From contig NC_083694.1 of assembly GCF_033118175.1 (NCBI RefSeq), forward strand, positions 32,314,108 to 32,378,107: a DNA stretch of 64,000 nt, written 5' to 3'. The first letter of the stretch is position 1. Each line of letters begins with the position of its first letter. Shown here piece after piece: positions 42,642-54,927 of the stretch. The position numbers were made by a program, and so were the translations under genes. Source of the DNA: Dama dama. Lineage: Eukaryota; Chordata; Mammalia; Artiodactyla; Cervidae. The notes beneath the pieces are model-generated. The model was given only the letters and a program-made list of their open reading frames with translations, was not told the DNA's origin and made no database searches.

Positions 42642-43299
42642 TCCATTCCTTTTAGTTAGGATTGCCAACTAGTTCTTGAGCCCACCTCAAATTCCCTCCT
42701 TCCCCCCAATAACAATATCACTGAAAAGTCATTTAAAAACCAGAATTTATTAAAATGTACAGACTTACATCCAAAAATAACAATGTGATATGGCCGTGTG
42801 ACTATAGACTATTTTTCAGTTATTTGGATAGCTCAAGCTAAGTGTTTACGCTTGATGCACTGTTTCAGTGGCAAAGATGTTGGTGACTGACGTCAAATTC
42901 TGGCTCACATAGTCATTTTGTGCCTAGCAAACAGAGCCTAGAGTGGCAGGATTCTATGTGGTCCCAGGGCTGTTGGAGTTATGGAGAGGGTGGAAAGTGG
43001 GGGTCTTCACCAGTTAGTTGTCAGGGCACAAGGTTAAGTGAGGTGCTGCAGGGGAGAGTGAAGCAAGTGGTTGGAGTGAGGAATTTGGGAGTAGATCTGG
43101 AAATGGTGGAACAGTTCTTGGACAGTAAAACTGATGAAGGCAAAGGTACTTGGGTTCAGCATGGAGAGCAGCCAACCAACTTTATGTCACAATTTTAGGC
43201 TAGCTACAGAGTTGGCTTATCGTTGACACATTTATTTATTGACTCCTACAGGCACTAGGAAAGGATGGAGGCTAACATGTAAGTAAGTGTCATGTTTCT
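42642..43299. other. Intergenic, nothing recognised
   Basis: A 92-codon frame at 42920-43198 (+) has no known domain. Confidence 0.4.
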
Positions 43300-43622
43300 A
43301 GCTTAGTTCATAGATTATATTACTGTTGCTCAAATATTCATCCACCCCTCCCTCCACATAGGAACTTATTTTGTACAATGGACTGTGGGTTGTGTGCTAG
43401 TACCAAGTCCAGGTTTTTGCTAGCTCTTTTCTGCTCCTGATCCTCCACCATGAGACAGGCATATCCCATAAAGGAGCTGCTCCTTCAACCTTGGTCCCCA
43501 AATGAGAAGACATCTAGAAACCAACCATAACTTACCTGCAAAACTCTGAGAAATAAATGCTTGGGTTGTAAGCCACAAAAATTGGGGGATTATTATCACA
43601 GCAAAATATGACTAATAGACAC
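43300..43622 (+). repeat. MaLR-type LTR fragment
   Basis: The end region 'gagaaataaatgcttgggttg', 'taagccacaaaaattggggg', 'aatatgactaatagac' follows the 3' end of MLT1-like LTRs. Confidence 0.5.
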
Positions 43623-43899
43623 AGTGTTAATCACTTAACATGTATTTTCTCATTTTAGTCCATCAGAAACAGGCAACAAAATCTCAGAAACGTAAACATC
43701 AGAATTCCTCAGATTCTGGGATTTAGGTCCAGGCATAAATGACATCAAAAGTCATGCTTTCCACTAAAACATAACAACCCTAGTCCTTGATGAGTAAAGC
43801 AATAGTTGACTTAGCATAGAACTGTGGTCTTAGAGAAAATGTTAACTGAATATGCCTCTAGTAGCCCTAAGTACCAAAGTGTCAGACTCTTCCACAGAA
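43623..43899. other. Intergenic, possible MIR remnant
   Basis: 'cacttaacatgtattttctcat' at about 43630 is MIR-like; nothing else was recognised. Confidence 0.35.
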
Positions 43900-44111
43900 A
43901 TGTTGTTGTTATTTAGCTACTAAGTTGAGTCCAACTCTTGTGACTCTATGGACTGCAGCCAGCCAGGCTCCTCTATCCATGGAATTCTCCAGGCAAGAAT
44001 ATTGGAGTGGGTTGCCATTTCCTTCTCCAGGGGATCTTCCCAATCCAGGGGTTGAATTCATGTCTTCTGCATTGGCAGGCATATTCTTTACCACTGAGCA
44101 ACCTGGGAAAC
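43900..44111 (-). mobile_element. Bov-tA SINE with 13-bp TSD
   Basis: TSD ctcttccacagaa at 43887-43899 and 44112-44124. Confidence 0.9.
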
Positions 44112-44124
44112 CTCTTCCACAGAA

Positions 44125-45387
44125 TAGATGACCTAATATGAGTTCTTTATAACTAAAGCAGCTTCAGACACTCAGATGCTAGCAGCCCCTTCTTTCCCTT
44201 TTCCCTAAATGCTGTACATAAATAATATAGTTAGGGATAGACCACAAACTGGCATCACAGGTAATAGATGGTCAGGTTGCTTCCAACACATTTAGAGAGA
44301 GTAAAAACAATGAGTCCTGCCTCATAGTTCCTACATTTTTCTGTCAGAAAGCCATGATTCATTTCTTTCATGAGTCATGCTTGCAGGTGTTTGGTTGTGA
44401 CTCTCAGGGATTAAAAATGATGCTCTGGTATGGAGAAGTATTTCAGGGCTTACCAGTGGAAAATAGGAAAGAAGAAGCCGTGGAATGGAAAGACTGTTTG
44501 GAAATTGGCTGGGGAAGGACAGCAGGGTTTCATACAGTTAACCAGAAAATGTATTTCAAGTGTATTTTTTGAAGAGCCTGAGTAATTTTTCTGTTTTTTA
44601 AATGTATTGCCCCCAGGGTCAGACTGGCCCAAAGAGAAGTTAAACATGGCCCTGTGGTCTACTAAGAAACTTCTTTGTTAGTGTCTAGGGTTTAAAGGAA
44701 GGGTCAGCCTCCCCTGTCCTATTGCTCTAATGTCTGGGAATTCACAGAGTCTGTGCCCGGGGCAGAATCTGTTTTTTGTTGTCATTTGTTGTTATCAAGT
44801 CGCTAAATCCTGTCTGACTGTTTCTTGCCTGGCCTTTCTATGTAAGCTCATCTCCTCAGGTAGTCCTAGGTTAGAGCACCTTCATTCCCAGTGAGCTGTG
44901 GCTTAGCTATTTATCCTGTGCCTTTCTCCATTGGGATTTGAACTCTGTCATACCAGGGAATAAATCCAGCTTATTCATTGCTGAGGCCCTTTTGTTTGGT
45001 AGTTTATGAACTTGATAATTAGGGATTTAATGAATGATTGAGTGAATGAGTGCATTTTTACATCAGACCTGAAAAGCAAGTATAATTTTGCTATTAGCTG
45101 ATGAATTCTGTCCAAATTTTTTTTAAAATGTTGCTTTAATTTTATCACATAAATAATATGTGAAGACTTGCCACTACAGAAAATTCAAGTATTTTGAGGA
45201 AATGAAAGACAGAGGCAAAGTACCCTTTCTTTGTCTTCTACATCTAGCCCCTTCCCTTCTCCCAAGTAGCCATTTAACAGTTTTTGTTCTCTTTTCTGTT
45301 AATGTGATATTATAATTTATAATATGAAGTATGTATTTGATCTTTTTCCTGGCCCAGAGCTACTAATATCTGTGCATATACGTTTTC
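44125..45387. other. Intergenic, few weak signals
   Basis: A short Bov-tA-like piece may exist at 44785-44830 ('gttatcaagtcgctaaatcc'). The AT-rich 45110-45330 stretch resembles old L1 3' text. No gene. Confidence 0.35.
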
Positions 45388-45570
45388 ACTCTCTAAGTCA
45401 CGTCCAACTCTGCAGTCCATGAGGCTCCTCTGTCCATGGGGTTTCCCAGGCAAGAATACCAGAGTGGGTTGCCATTTCCTTCTCCAGGGGATCTTCCCAA
45501 TCCAAGGATTTAACTCCAGTTTCTTGTATTGGCAATGCAGATTCTTTTCCACTGAGCCACCAGAGGAACC
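45388..45570 (-). mobile_element. Bov-tA SINE with small deletions
   Basis: The 'cgtccaactctgcagtccatg' line lacks about 20 bp. Head reversed 'gagccaccagaggaaccc'. Confidence 0.8.
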
Positions 45571-45654
45571 CTCCTAAGACTCTTCAAATTTCCTAAGCAC
45601 TGAGAGTGACAAAGCTGTCTTTTGTTCTGTTTTTTGTTTTGTTCTGTTAAGTGA

Positions 45655-46520
45655 CTTTTAAGCCACACCAAAGGATGGGGGCTAGTTGCTGAGAGAACCG
45701 ACCAAGTGATTGGAAGGTTAAAACTTTCAGTCCCACCCCTGACCTCTGAGGAGGGGAGAGAGGCTGGAGGTTAACACCAATGTCTCACCATTATTTGATC
45801 ATCAAGCCTCTGTAATGACACCTCCATAAAAACCCAAAAGGATGGGATTCTGAGAGCTTCCAAGTTGGTGAAAAGGTGAAGATTCTGGAGGTCGATATAC
45901 TCAGAGAGGACATGGAAGCTCCTCATCCTTTCCCCATAGCTTGCCCTGTATGTCTCTTCCATCAGGCTGTTAAGTTATATCTTTTTATAACAAACCAGCA
46001 ATCTAATAAGTAAAGAATTTTCCTGTTTCTGTCAGCCACTCTAGCAAGTTAATTGAACCAGAGAAACAGGTCATGGGAACCTCTGACTTATATCTAGTTG
46101 GGTCAGAAGCAGAGCTAACCTGGACTTGGAACTGGCATCTGAAGTGGGAGAGAAAGGGCTTCCCCAGTGGCTCAGCAGTAAAGAATCTGCCTGCAATGCA
46201 GGAGACCCAGGTTCCTTAGCTGGGTCAGAAGATCCCCTGGAGGAGGAAATGACAACCCACTCTGGTGTTCTTGCCTAGAGTATCCCAAGGACAAAGAACC
46301 CTGGAGGGTTACAGTCCATGGGATTGCAAAGAGTCAGACACGACTGAAGTGACTGAGCAAGCACGTGGGAGGCAGACAGACTTGTAAGACTGAGCCTATA
46401 ACCCATGGGATCTGAGGTTATCTCCAGGCAGATAGTGTCATAACTGAGTTAAACTGTAGGACACTCAGCTGGTGCCCAAGAATTGCTTGTTGGTGATGAA
46501 AATCCACCACACATTGAAAC
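45655..46520 (+). repeat. Mammalian ERV LTR, interrupted by a SINE
   Basis: Blocks in order: 'tgtaatgacacctccataaa', 'gagagcttccaagttggtg', 'ggacatggaagctcctcat', 'caatctaataagtaaagaat', 'agccactctagcaagttaatt', and after the SINE 'gggatctgaggttatctcc', 'gtaggacactcagctggtg'. The subfamily is not identified. Confidence 0.6.
46158..46365 (+). mobile_element. Bov-tA SINE nested in an LTR
   Basis: Full length. The surrounding LTR text continues across it. The flanks share gtgggag, but not immediately next to the 5' end, so the TSD is uncertain. Confidence 0.85.
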
Positions 46521-46872
46521 TGAATGATCAGAAACATCACTCACCTCCTTTCAACACATTTTTACTTCTGTGCCCATAGATGTATCCTTTAATGTGAGTT
46601 TTTTTTTTCTTCAAGGATGATAGAAACATCCCTTTTCCTATATGCTGCTTATTACATGTAATTTGTTCCAGTTCCCTATGGATGCAAAGCTAGAAAATGG
46701 CAGCCAAGCATTTGGGGCCCATTTCTCTTTGATCTTTTGCAATTAGCTTTTGCTTTCATCCCAAAGCAGGATTTACCAAGATAGGCTGTTTCCCTTAATA
46801 ATGTAAACTGATTTGCACTATCTATAGACAAGTTATTTTTATTCTATAAATAATTATTTTGCAATTTCTTCT
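46521..46872. other. Intergenic, nothing firm
   Basis: AT-rich, perhaps old L1; no gene. Confidence 0.35.
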
Positions 46873-47010
46873 TGTAACAGGGAAGAACTAATCTGACTCC
46901 ATAGTGAATCTATTTTTTTTAAGCTCTAAATTTTGCACTCTACAGCTAATTGCCTTGCTAATTCTGCACACAGGCACATTAATCATAAAAGGATTGTGAC
47001 CTATAGCTTG

Positions 47011-47042
47011 AAGTATGAATTATTAGAAGTATGAATTATTAG
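47011..47042. repeat. 16-bp perfect tandem duplication
   Basis: aagtatgaattattag twice in a row within the LTR. Confidence 0.9.
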
Positions 47043-47256
47043 AAAGATAACTCTCCTTTGCTTAGTGATCACATATTTCATAAAGAGATAAGCAGTTGCA
47101 GGATAGGAAAGAACACTTGACAGGAAATGACATTCGTTGAAGACTTATAGGAACAACATGTCCAGGCCTACTATGAGCAAATGCTGTAATACCAAAGAAT
47201 TAACACATCAGCTTCAAGGTTGGACAGGCTTCAAGAACTCTGCAACAGCCCTTCAC

Positions 47257-47574
47257 TCTTTTTTTTTTTTTTATGGATTTAATACATTTTATTTTATTTT
47301 TTATTTATTTTTTTAATATATCCTAGTTGAAAAATACTTTTTTTTTTTTTTTTTTTTAGAGAAGAGCTAACACTTATATTACTCAAACTCTTCCAGAAAA
47401 CTACAGAAGAAGGTAAACTTCCAAACTCATTCTATGAGGCCACCATCACCCTAATTCCAAAACCAGACAAAGATGCCACAAAAAAAGAAAACTACAGGCC
47501 AATATCACTGATGAACATAGATGCAAAAATCCTTAATAAAATTCTAGCAAACAGAATCCAACAACATATTAAAA
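47257..47574. mobile_element. 5'-inverted (twin-primed) L1 insertion
   Basis: TSD agcccttcac at 47247-47256 and 47575-47584. Next to the first copy is a T run and reversed L1 3'-end text (to about 47359). Beyond it lies an L1 ORF2 fragment in plus orientation ('tcattctatgaggccacc', 'ctacaggccaatatc'). The opposite orientation of the two halves is the mark of twin priming. Confidence 0.8.
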
Positions 47575-47945
47575 AGCCCTTCACCTTTTGATCTTTCTCT
47601 CATCTCCCGTTCTGTAGCAAAGAAGAAGCTTGTTTTCAAACCCAAATGGAATGGTTCTTTAAGATGTTAGTCTGCCACCTTCTCAGTTTTCCAGTTTTCC
47701 AAATAAAGTGCTGTTCCTTGCCTCAGCACCTTGTCTCTCAACTTGCTGGCCTGTTGGGCGGCAAGAAATTTGAGCTCCAACTCGGTAATATTTTCATCAG
47801 AAACTCACTCTAACGATTGTTAATCAAAAATTTCATACAGCATTTAACTCTTACTACAAGGGAAATCCATAGTAAATAAAAGCTTTCCTAGTGCTTCTGT
47901 AGTTCCCATGTTTCATAAACACATTGACAAGTAGTTACAGGGCTC

Positions 47946-48153
47946 AGGCTTTCCCAACAGCTCTGTGGTAAAGAATCCGCCTGCAATGCAGGAGACACAG
48001 GAGATGTGGGTTCAATCCCTGGTTTGGGAAAATGGCAGCCCATTCCAGTATTCTTGCCTGGAGAATCTCAAGGACAGAAGAGCCTGGTGAACTGTAACAT
48101 GGGGTTGCAAAGAGTTGGACACAATTGAGCAACTGAGCACACATACACACACA
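47946..48153 (+). mobile_element. Bov-tA SINE
   Basis: The head has the 'gagacacaggagatgtggg' variant. The middle lacks 'gatcccctggagaagg'. The tail is (ca)-rich. Confidence 0.8.
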
Positions 48154-49399
48154 GGGTCTTTAATCTGTCTGGCCAGTTTTCACACAAACAATTGAATTGT
48201 GAAGCAGCAAGAGGGACGTCTAGGATTGTTAGAAGCCATATATGATGTCTTCCCAATCCTGGCTGTTTTCTTGTTCTGTAGACAGAGACCACCAAGCATG
48301 TGCAGACTCACTGCTTCTGCTATAGGCAATGACCACTGGACTTGACAAATCCAACACAAGTTCACAGAGCACTGGGAGATGTAGTTTGGAGCTTTTGTGA
48401 CACCCTCTGTCATTTCTTGAGATGTCTTTTGATTTAAGGATAGTTTGAAAATCATATTCATCAAATGCTTCTTTTTCTGCTCTGATGTCCTGGCTAGCCC
48501 CAGTCTTAGATCCCTTCCTATAAATTTGTTGGCTGGATTTCTGGGGAAGGGGGAGCATTATAAAAATATACATAATTTTTCCTTAAGAGCCCTGTTCAAA
48601 TACAGGATTAAAATTTTCAGTCACCTTGTCTTCTATGGATACTTAATCCGAGTACCTGGCATGTAGCAGGTTTTCCATTAAATAATAATTGAATAAATGA
48701 AGTGCTAAACCTGAAGGATTCAGATTTCTGACTACATGATGGTATATTTTTCTACTTTTTATTAGTAGCTATTTTATTTAAAATGTCTTTCTTTCTCCCC
48801 TCTAGTCACAGTAATGCAAAGTTACCACTATAAAAAGATTAAGGATATATTTGTCCTTTCTTATTAAAAAATTCTTCAAAAGTTCATCTTTATTTAATAA
48901 AATTTACTGAAGCTGCTATATATAAGGCCCCATGCTTAATTTTTTTAAAAAAAGAAACTCACACTATCAATACCTGTGATTTTTTTCAATATGATAGCTA
49001 TATGATTTTCTTATGTTATGTTCTCCATAATTTTTAATATATTTATGTATATATGCATGTGTGTGGTGATTTTATGTTATATGTTCTAGGGTAAGTGTCT
49101 TAAAAGCTATGAATTTCTTTTGGAATGCTGTTTTAATAGTCTTTCCTGAAAGAGTTCATTAAGTTGCAGCATCATTAAATATAGGGTGTAGGGAATCCCT
49201 GTAAACACATGTAAGAGTCAAATATTAGTATCAGAATAGGTAATAAATTTCCACAAATCAATTAGAAAAATAAACAACCAATGAAAAAATGGGAGGAAGA
49301 CAACTGTGATTCTTAACTCTGGCTGAACATTAGAGCCACTGAGGACTTAAAAAAAAATGCCTCCCACTGACTAATGACTGAAGAAAAATGTACAATATA
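48154..49399. other. Intergenic, two unexplained minus frames
   Basis: Overlapping minus-strand frames at 48180-48464 and 48229-48573 (94 and 114 codons) have no recognised domain. 49215-49300 looks like old L1. The rest is AT-rich. Confidence 0.4.
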
Positions 49400-49520
49400 A
49401 GAGTTGTGCATTAAATTATATACGGGGCAAAATGAGGACTATAGCCCAGAAGACAGCATTTCAGATTGCTCTGAGGAAGTGCTCCAAATAGGTTAGATGG
49501 AGAGGTAGAGGGAAAATTAT
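49400..49520 (-). repeat. ERV LTR end fragment
   Basis: 'ggggcaaaatgaggactatag' and 'cagattgctctgagg' match the R/U5 end of the LTR at 26559-26988, same orientation. Confidence 0.6.
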
Positions 49521-49625
49521 TTTTTCTCCCCTACACTATATAATAAATATCTTTATTATATATATTTATCATTTACATAATTCTTTACATATAGATATTA
49601 TTATATGTATATATAATAACTATGG

Positions 49626-49836
49626 GGCTTACCAGGTGGCGCAGTGGTAAAGAATCTGCCTGCCAATGCAGAAGATACAGGAGACATGGGTTCAGTCCCT
49701 GGGTTAGGAAGATCCCCTGGAGAAGGAAATGGCAACCCATTCCAGTATTACTGCCTGGAGATTCCCGTGGACAGAGGAGCCTGATGGGCTACAGTCTATG
49801 CAGTTACAAAGAGTCGGACATAACTGAGCATATAAA
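49626..49836 (+). mobile_element. Bov-tA SINE
   Basis: Full length, placed at the edge of a (ta)n tract (49550-49620). Confidence 0.85.
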
Positions 49837-49869
49837 CACAAAAAAGAAAAGAGTATCTACGATTTGTTG

Positions 49870-50000
49870 AGAACTTTTATCTATCTTGAGTTTCATAATT
49901 CTATGAGATAATGAAAATCATTAACCCCGTTTTACAGTTGAGGAAACTGAAGCCAGTGAAACTCAGTGACTTTGGCTGCTAGTATTCAGACATGGCAGGT
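49870..50000 (+). repeat. MIR SINE fragment
   Basis: 'ttaaccccgttttacagttg' and 'aggaaactgaagccagtg'. Confidence 0.65.
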
Positions 50001-50814
50001 CACAAAAGTAGGAGACAGGAAAGAAATACCGTTTGAGGAATTTCCATGTCAGGTAATGGGGACTGTGGGGTGTCTAGTTTATTCAGATCAGCGTCTCTAC
50101 TGAAAGAGATGAAAGTGCTGGAAGATATCTGAAATCTCCTTAAAGCATAGAAGAACTGAAATATAATGAGAAATGCAGCCCAAAATACAGGAGAAGGAAG
50201 AACAGGGAGGAGAGCAGGAATGCCACAGCTGACTTTTGCCCTTTGGGGCATTTGCTGGTCTGGATGAAAACAGCTGCTAAATTGACATGGAGGGAGAGGC
50301 TGACAGATAAAAGCCCAGGCACCCTCCAGAGAAGAAAGACAAAAGATGTCTTCCTTAAAATTAGACAGATCAGCAGAAATCCATTGCCCTTCCCCATTTT
50401 TCTAGAGCTATAGGAAGAATTTTCTTACTAGTAGAGATTGAATTTTCCTGTTGCATGGATAAAAAAATGTGTCTCTGGGAGTTTATAAACCGAATGCCCA
50501 TGTTTCCAGGGAATTGTATTCCATTCACATAAGAATCAAATGGTGAATTTAAGTGGTTGTAAACTGGTAATGCTCCAGGAATTTAGAAAATATAAATGTA
50601 AACTCTCAGTAGAGGAATGAGCCTATGTTTCTAGGAACACTAGTAACTATTCCAGGGCTTTGAGAAGCTTATCATCAAAGATAACTAAATTAATTTTGAA
50701 TGGGAATTAGCTAAAACAGCAGATAACATAAACTGACCTCTAATGACTTTGAAAATTGGAAAAAGACACAAATTATTCTAAAGGATGATTATAGTATTTA
50801 AAATATGACTTATT
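50001..50814. other. Intergenic, nothing recognised
   Basis: Two overlapping minus frames (50000-50397) without a known domain; otherwise no feature. Confidence 0.4.
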
Positions 50815-50828
50815 AAACAGTATCTGTG

Positions 50829-53006
50829 CAGTCAGCAAAAACAAGACCAAAAGCTGACTGTGGGTCAGATCATGAACTCCTTATTGCCAAATTCAGACTT
50901 AAATTGAAGAAAGTGGGGAAAACCACGAGACTATTCAGGTATGACCTAAATCAAATCCCTTATGATTATACAGTGGAAGTGACAAATAGATTTAAGGGAC
51001 TAGATCTGATAGACAGAGTGCCTGATGAACTATGGATGGAGGTTTGTGACATTGTACAGGAGACAGGGATCAAGACCATCCTCAAGAAAAAGAAATGCTA
51101 AAAAGCAAAATGGCTGTCTGAGGAGGCCTTACAAATAGCTGTGAAAAGAAGAGAAGTGAAAAGCAAAGGAGAAAAGGAAAGATATACCCATTTGAATGCA
51201 GAGTTCCAAAGAATAGCAAAGAGAGAAGAGAGATAAGAAAGACTTCTTCAGGGATCAATGCAAAGAAATAGAGGAAAACAACAGAATGGGAAAGACTAGA
51301 GATCTCTTCAAGAAAATTAGAGATACCAAGGGAACATTTCATGCAAAGAAGGGCACAATAAAGGACAGAAATGGTATGGACCTAACAGAAGCAGAAGATA
51401 TTAAGAAGAGATGGCAAGAATACACAGAAAAACTATACAAAAAAGATCTTCACAACCCAGATAATCACGATGGGGTGATCACTCACCTAGAGCCAGATAT
51501 CCTGGACTGCAAAGTCAAGTGGGCCTTAGGAAGCATCACTATGAACAAAGCTAGTGGAGGTGATAGAATTCCAGTTGAGCTATTTCAAATCCTCAAAGAT
51601 GGTGCTGTGAAAGTGCTGCACTCAATATGCCAGGAAATTTGGAAAACTCAGCAGAAGCCACAGGACTGGAAAAGGTCAGTTTTCATCCCAATCCCAAAGA
51701 AAGGCAATGCTAAAGAATGCTCAAAATACCACACAATTGCACTCCTCTCACATGATAGTAAAGTAATGCTCAAAATTCTTCAAGTTAGGCTTCAGCAATA
51801 CATGAACCGTGAACTTCCAGAAGTTCAAGCTGGTTTTAGAAAAAGCAGAGAACCAAGATCAAATTGCCAACATCTGCTGGATCATTGAAAAAGCAAGAGA
51901 GTTCCAGAAAAACATCTATTTCTGCTTTATTGACTATGTCAAAGCCTTCGACTGTGTGGATCACAATAAACTGTGGAAAATTCTGAAGGAGATGGGAATA
52001 CCAGACCACCTGACCTGCCTCTTGAGAAACCTGTATGCAGGTCAGGAAGCAACAGTTAGAACTGGACATGGAACAACAGGCTGGTTCCAAATAGGAAAAG
52101 GAGTACGTCAAGGCTGTATATTGTCACCCTGCTTATTTAACTTATATACAGATTACATCATGAGAAACACTGGGCTGGATGAAGCACAAGCTGGAATCAA
52201 GATTGCTGGGAGAAATGTCAATAACGTGAAATATGCAGATGACACCACCCTTATGGCAGAAAGTGAAGAAGAAGTAAAGAGCCTCTTGATGAAAGTTAAA
52301 GAGGAGAGTGAAAAAGTTGGCTTAAAGCTCAACATTCAGAAAACTAAGATCATGGCATCTGGTCCCCTCACTTCATGGGAAATAGATGGGGAAACAGTGG
52401 CTGACTTTATTTTTTGGGGCTCCAAAATTACTGCAGATGGTGATTGCACCCATGAAATTAAAAGACACTTACTCCTTGGAAGGAAAGTTATGACCAATCT
52501 AGACAGCATATTAAAAAGCAGAGACATTACTTTGTCAACAAAGTTCCATCTAGTCAAGGCTATGGTTTTTCCAGTAGTCATGTATGGATGTGAGAGTTGG
52601 ATTATAAGGAAAGCTGAGCACCAAAGAATTGATGCTTTTGAACTGTGGTGTTAGAGAAGACCCTTGAGAGTCCCTTGGACAGCAAGGAGATCCAACCAGT
52701 CCATCCTAAAAGAGACCAGTCTTGGGTGTTCATTGGGAGGACTGATGCTGAAGCTGAAACTCCAATACTTTGGTCACCTGATGCAAATAGTTGACTCATT
52801 GGAAAAGACCCTGATGCTGGGAAAGGTTGAGGGCAGGAGGAGAAGGGGACGACAGAGGGTGAGATGGTCGATGGCATCACCGACTCAATGGACATGTGTT
52901 TGGGTAAACTCTGGGAGTTGGTGATGGACATGGAGGCCTGGCGTGCTGCAGTTCATGGGGTCGCAGAGAGTCGGACACTGCTGAGCAACTGAGCTGAACT
53001 GAACTG
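50829..53006 (+). mobile_element. BovB LINE, 5'-truncated, 14-bp TSD
   Basis: TSD aaacagtatctgtg at 50815-50828 and 53007-53020. The element starts at the end of the endonuclease domain (SDH motif in 'DCGSDHELLIAKF'). It carries the complete RT with motif A 'IDYVKAFDC' and YADD at 52232-52243, and the C-terminal domain. Lesions: an early stop at 51099-51101, a frameshift near 51190-51240, a 2-base loss near 51850, and a Trp-to-stop TAG at 52652-52654. The frames 51286-51888 and 51809-52654 are pieces of this one protein. Confidence 0.95.
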
Positions 53007-53079
53007 AAACAGTATCTGTGAGAAACAGAAAATTATAAATTGGATTCTGGCGTACTTAAAAAAAAAAAGAGAAAGGAAG

Positions 53080-53700
53080 TGTTCCAAAGGAAAAAAATTC
53101 TATAGCCAAAATTCAAAATTAATATGATGGATGAGTTTGGGAACAAGAGAAATTTATGGAAGATACGTCAGAAGGAACAATGCCACACAGACAAAAAGAA
53201 AATATGGTAGCAAGTTTAAGAGATGTAAATAATAGAATAAATAGCCTACTGTACATTTAATTGAAGCCCCAATTTAATTGAGAGGAGAGAGAGAAATAAG
53301 AAAAGCAGTATATGAAGAAATAATGACAGTAAATTCTCCAAAACTGATAGAAGTTTGAAAGATTTCAATTCAAAAAGCCTAACATATCCCCAGCTGAGTA
53401 AATTTTTGAAAAACAATGCCTAGATACATCACAGTAAAACTGCAGAAAATAGAAGTTAATGGGACTATCTTAAAGTAGTAAAAAAAAAAAAAGTAGTGTT
53501 GTCTAGAATCCCATATAGGATGAAGTATCTTTCAAGAACATAAACAATACAAAGACATTTTCAGATCAAATAAAAATTGAGAGTCCCTCACCAGTAGACA
53601 TTCTAAAGGAAGTAATAAATATGTGGGAAAATCAAGACAGATGTCCAACTTCATCAAATAGAAAAATAATGCCATATAGAGTTTTTTAAAAGGGATAAAA
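53080..53700 (+). repeat. Old L1/HAL1-like fragment
   Basis: 'gaagtatctttcaagaaca', 'aaagacattttcagatcaaa' and 'gagagtccctcaccagtagac' follow the ORF1 3' region of old L1/HAL1 elements. Confidence 0.45.
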
Positions 53701-54007
53701 CTAAAAGACATGAAGTAAAGCAGTAATCTGGAGTGGTAAATGGAGTTAACAGTGTTCTAAATTTCTTTTATTATCTACAATGAGGTAAATAAATTAAATT
53801 TAGCCATTAATAAGGCACATTGTAATTTCTCAACCCACCACAAAAAGAACAGAAGCATAAAACTTCGAAACTAATAAAATGGGGAAAGGTAGACTAACAG
53901 AAAAAATAGATGTCAAAAGAAAAATGAAAGAAAAAAAAATAGATGTCAGATAAAGTATACATGGAAGCCAAAAAATAAAAAACAGGAAAACAAAAACCAT
54001 AATTTTT

Positions 54008-54258
54008 AAAAAAAGCTGTATTTATTGGCTGCACTGGTTGCGGCAGGCAGGGGCTACACTTTGTGTGATCCCCAGGCTTGCCATTGTAGTGGCTTCTCTC
54101 GTTGTGTAGCCCAGGCTCCAGGCACAGAGGTTTCACTAGTTGTGGTGCATGGGCTTAGTTGGTTTATGGCATCTGGGATCTTCCAGGACCAGGGATAGAA
54201 CCCATGTCCCCTACTTTAGCAGGCAGATTCTTAGCCACTGGACCACCAGGGAAGCTCC
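54008..54258 (-). mobile_element. CHR-type SINE
   Basis: A-rich tail at 54008-54015, body, and reversed head 'ccactggaccaccagggaag'. Confidence 0.85.
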
Positions 54259-54557
54259 CAAAGCATAAGTTTTATAGTAAAATAAAACCCAAATGTTTCA
54301 CTTATTTATACTAAATGCAAATGGACTGTAACTAAAGAAAAATTTATTAAAATTTATTATCCAATAAAAAGAGATACAACTAAAGCACACATGCAGACTA
54401 AAAGAGTAGGAATATATATATACTATACAAACACTAATTTCCCCAAATCTGTATAGTTACATTAATATCAGAAGAAATTGACCTTAAGGCAAAACCATTA
54501 TAAGAGATAAAAGGAGGTATGATAAAATGTTCATATCACCAGAGGATAAAACCCCAA

Positions 54558-54927
54558 GCACACCAGGCTTCCCTGTCCTTCACCATCTCTCAGAGCTTGC
54601 GCAAACTCATGTTCATGGAGTCAGTGATACCATCCAACCATCTCATCCTCTGTCATCCCCTTCTCCTCCTGCCTTCAATCTTTCCCAGCATCAGGGTCTT
54701 TTCCAATGAATTGGTTCTTCACATCAGGTAGCCAAAGTATTGAAGTTTCAGCTTCAGCATGAGTCCTTCCAATGAATATTCAGGAGTGATTTCCTTTAGG
54801 ATGGACTGGATCTCCTTGTAGTCCAAGGAACTCTCAAGAGCATCAATTCCTTGATGCTCAGCCTTCTTTATGATCCAAGTCTCACACTCATGCATGACTA
54901 CTGGAAAAACCATACCTTTGACTATAA
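54558..54927 (-). mobile_element. BovB 3'-end fragment
   Basis: It covers the last part of the coding region ('MVFPVVMHECETWIIKKAEHQ' split at 54719-54913) but lacks the final (ttcag)n tail, so both ends are truncated. Confidence 0.85.

Larger units (their letters stand above)
46873..47790 (+). mobile_element. Solo ERV LTR split by an L1 insertion
   Basis: It starts tgtaacagggaagaac and ends 'caactcggtaata'. It contains aataaa within 'ccaaataaagtgctg' (about 47700). It resembles the LTR at 11366-11867. Removing 47257-47584 (the L1 plus one TSD copy) restores continuity. Confidence 0.7.

Noticed and set aside
51286..52654. Two long plus-strand frames as protein-coding genes
   Set aside because: They are fragments of one BovB reverse transcriptase, separated by a frameshift inside a TSD-bounded LINE.
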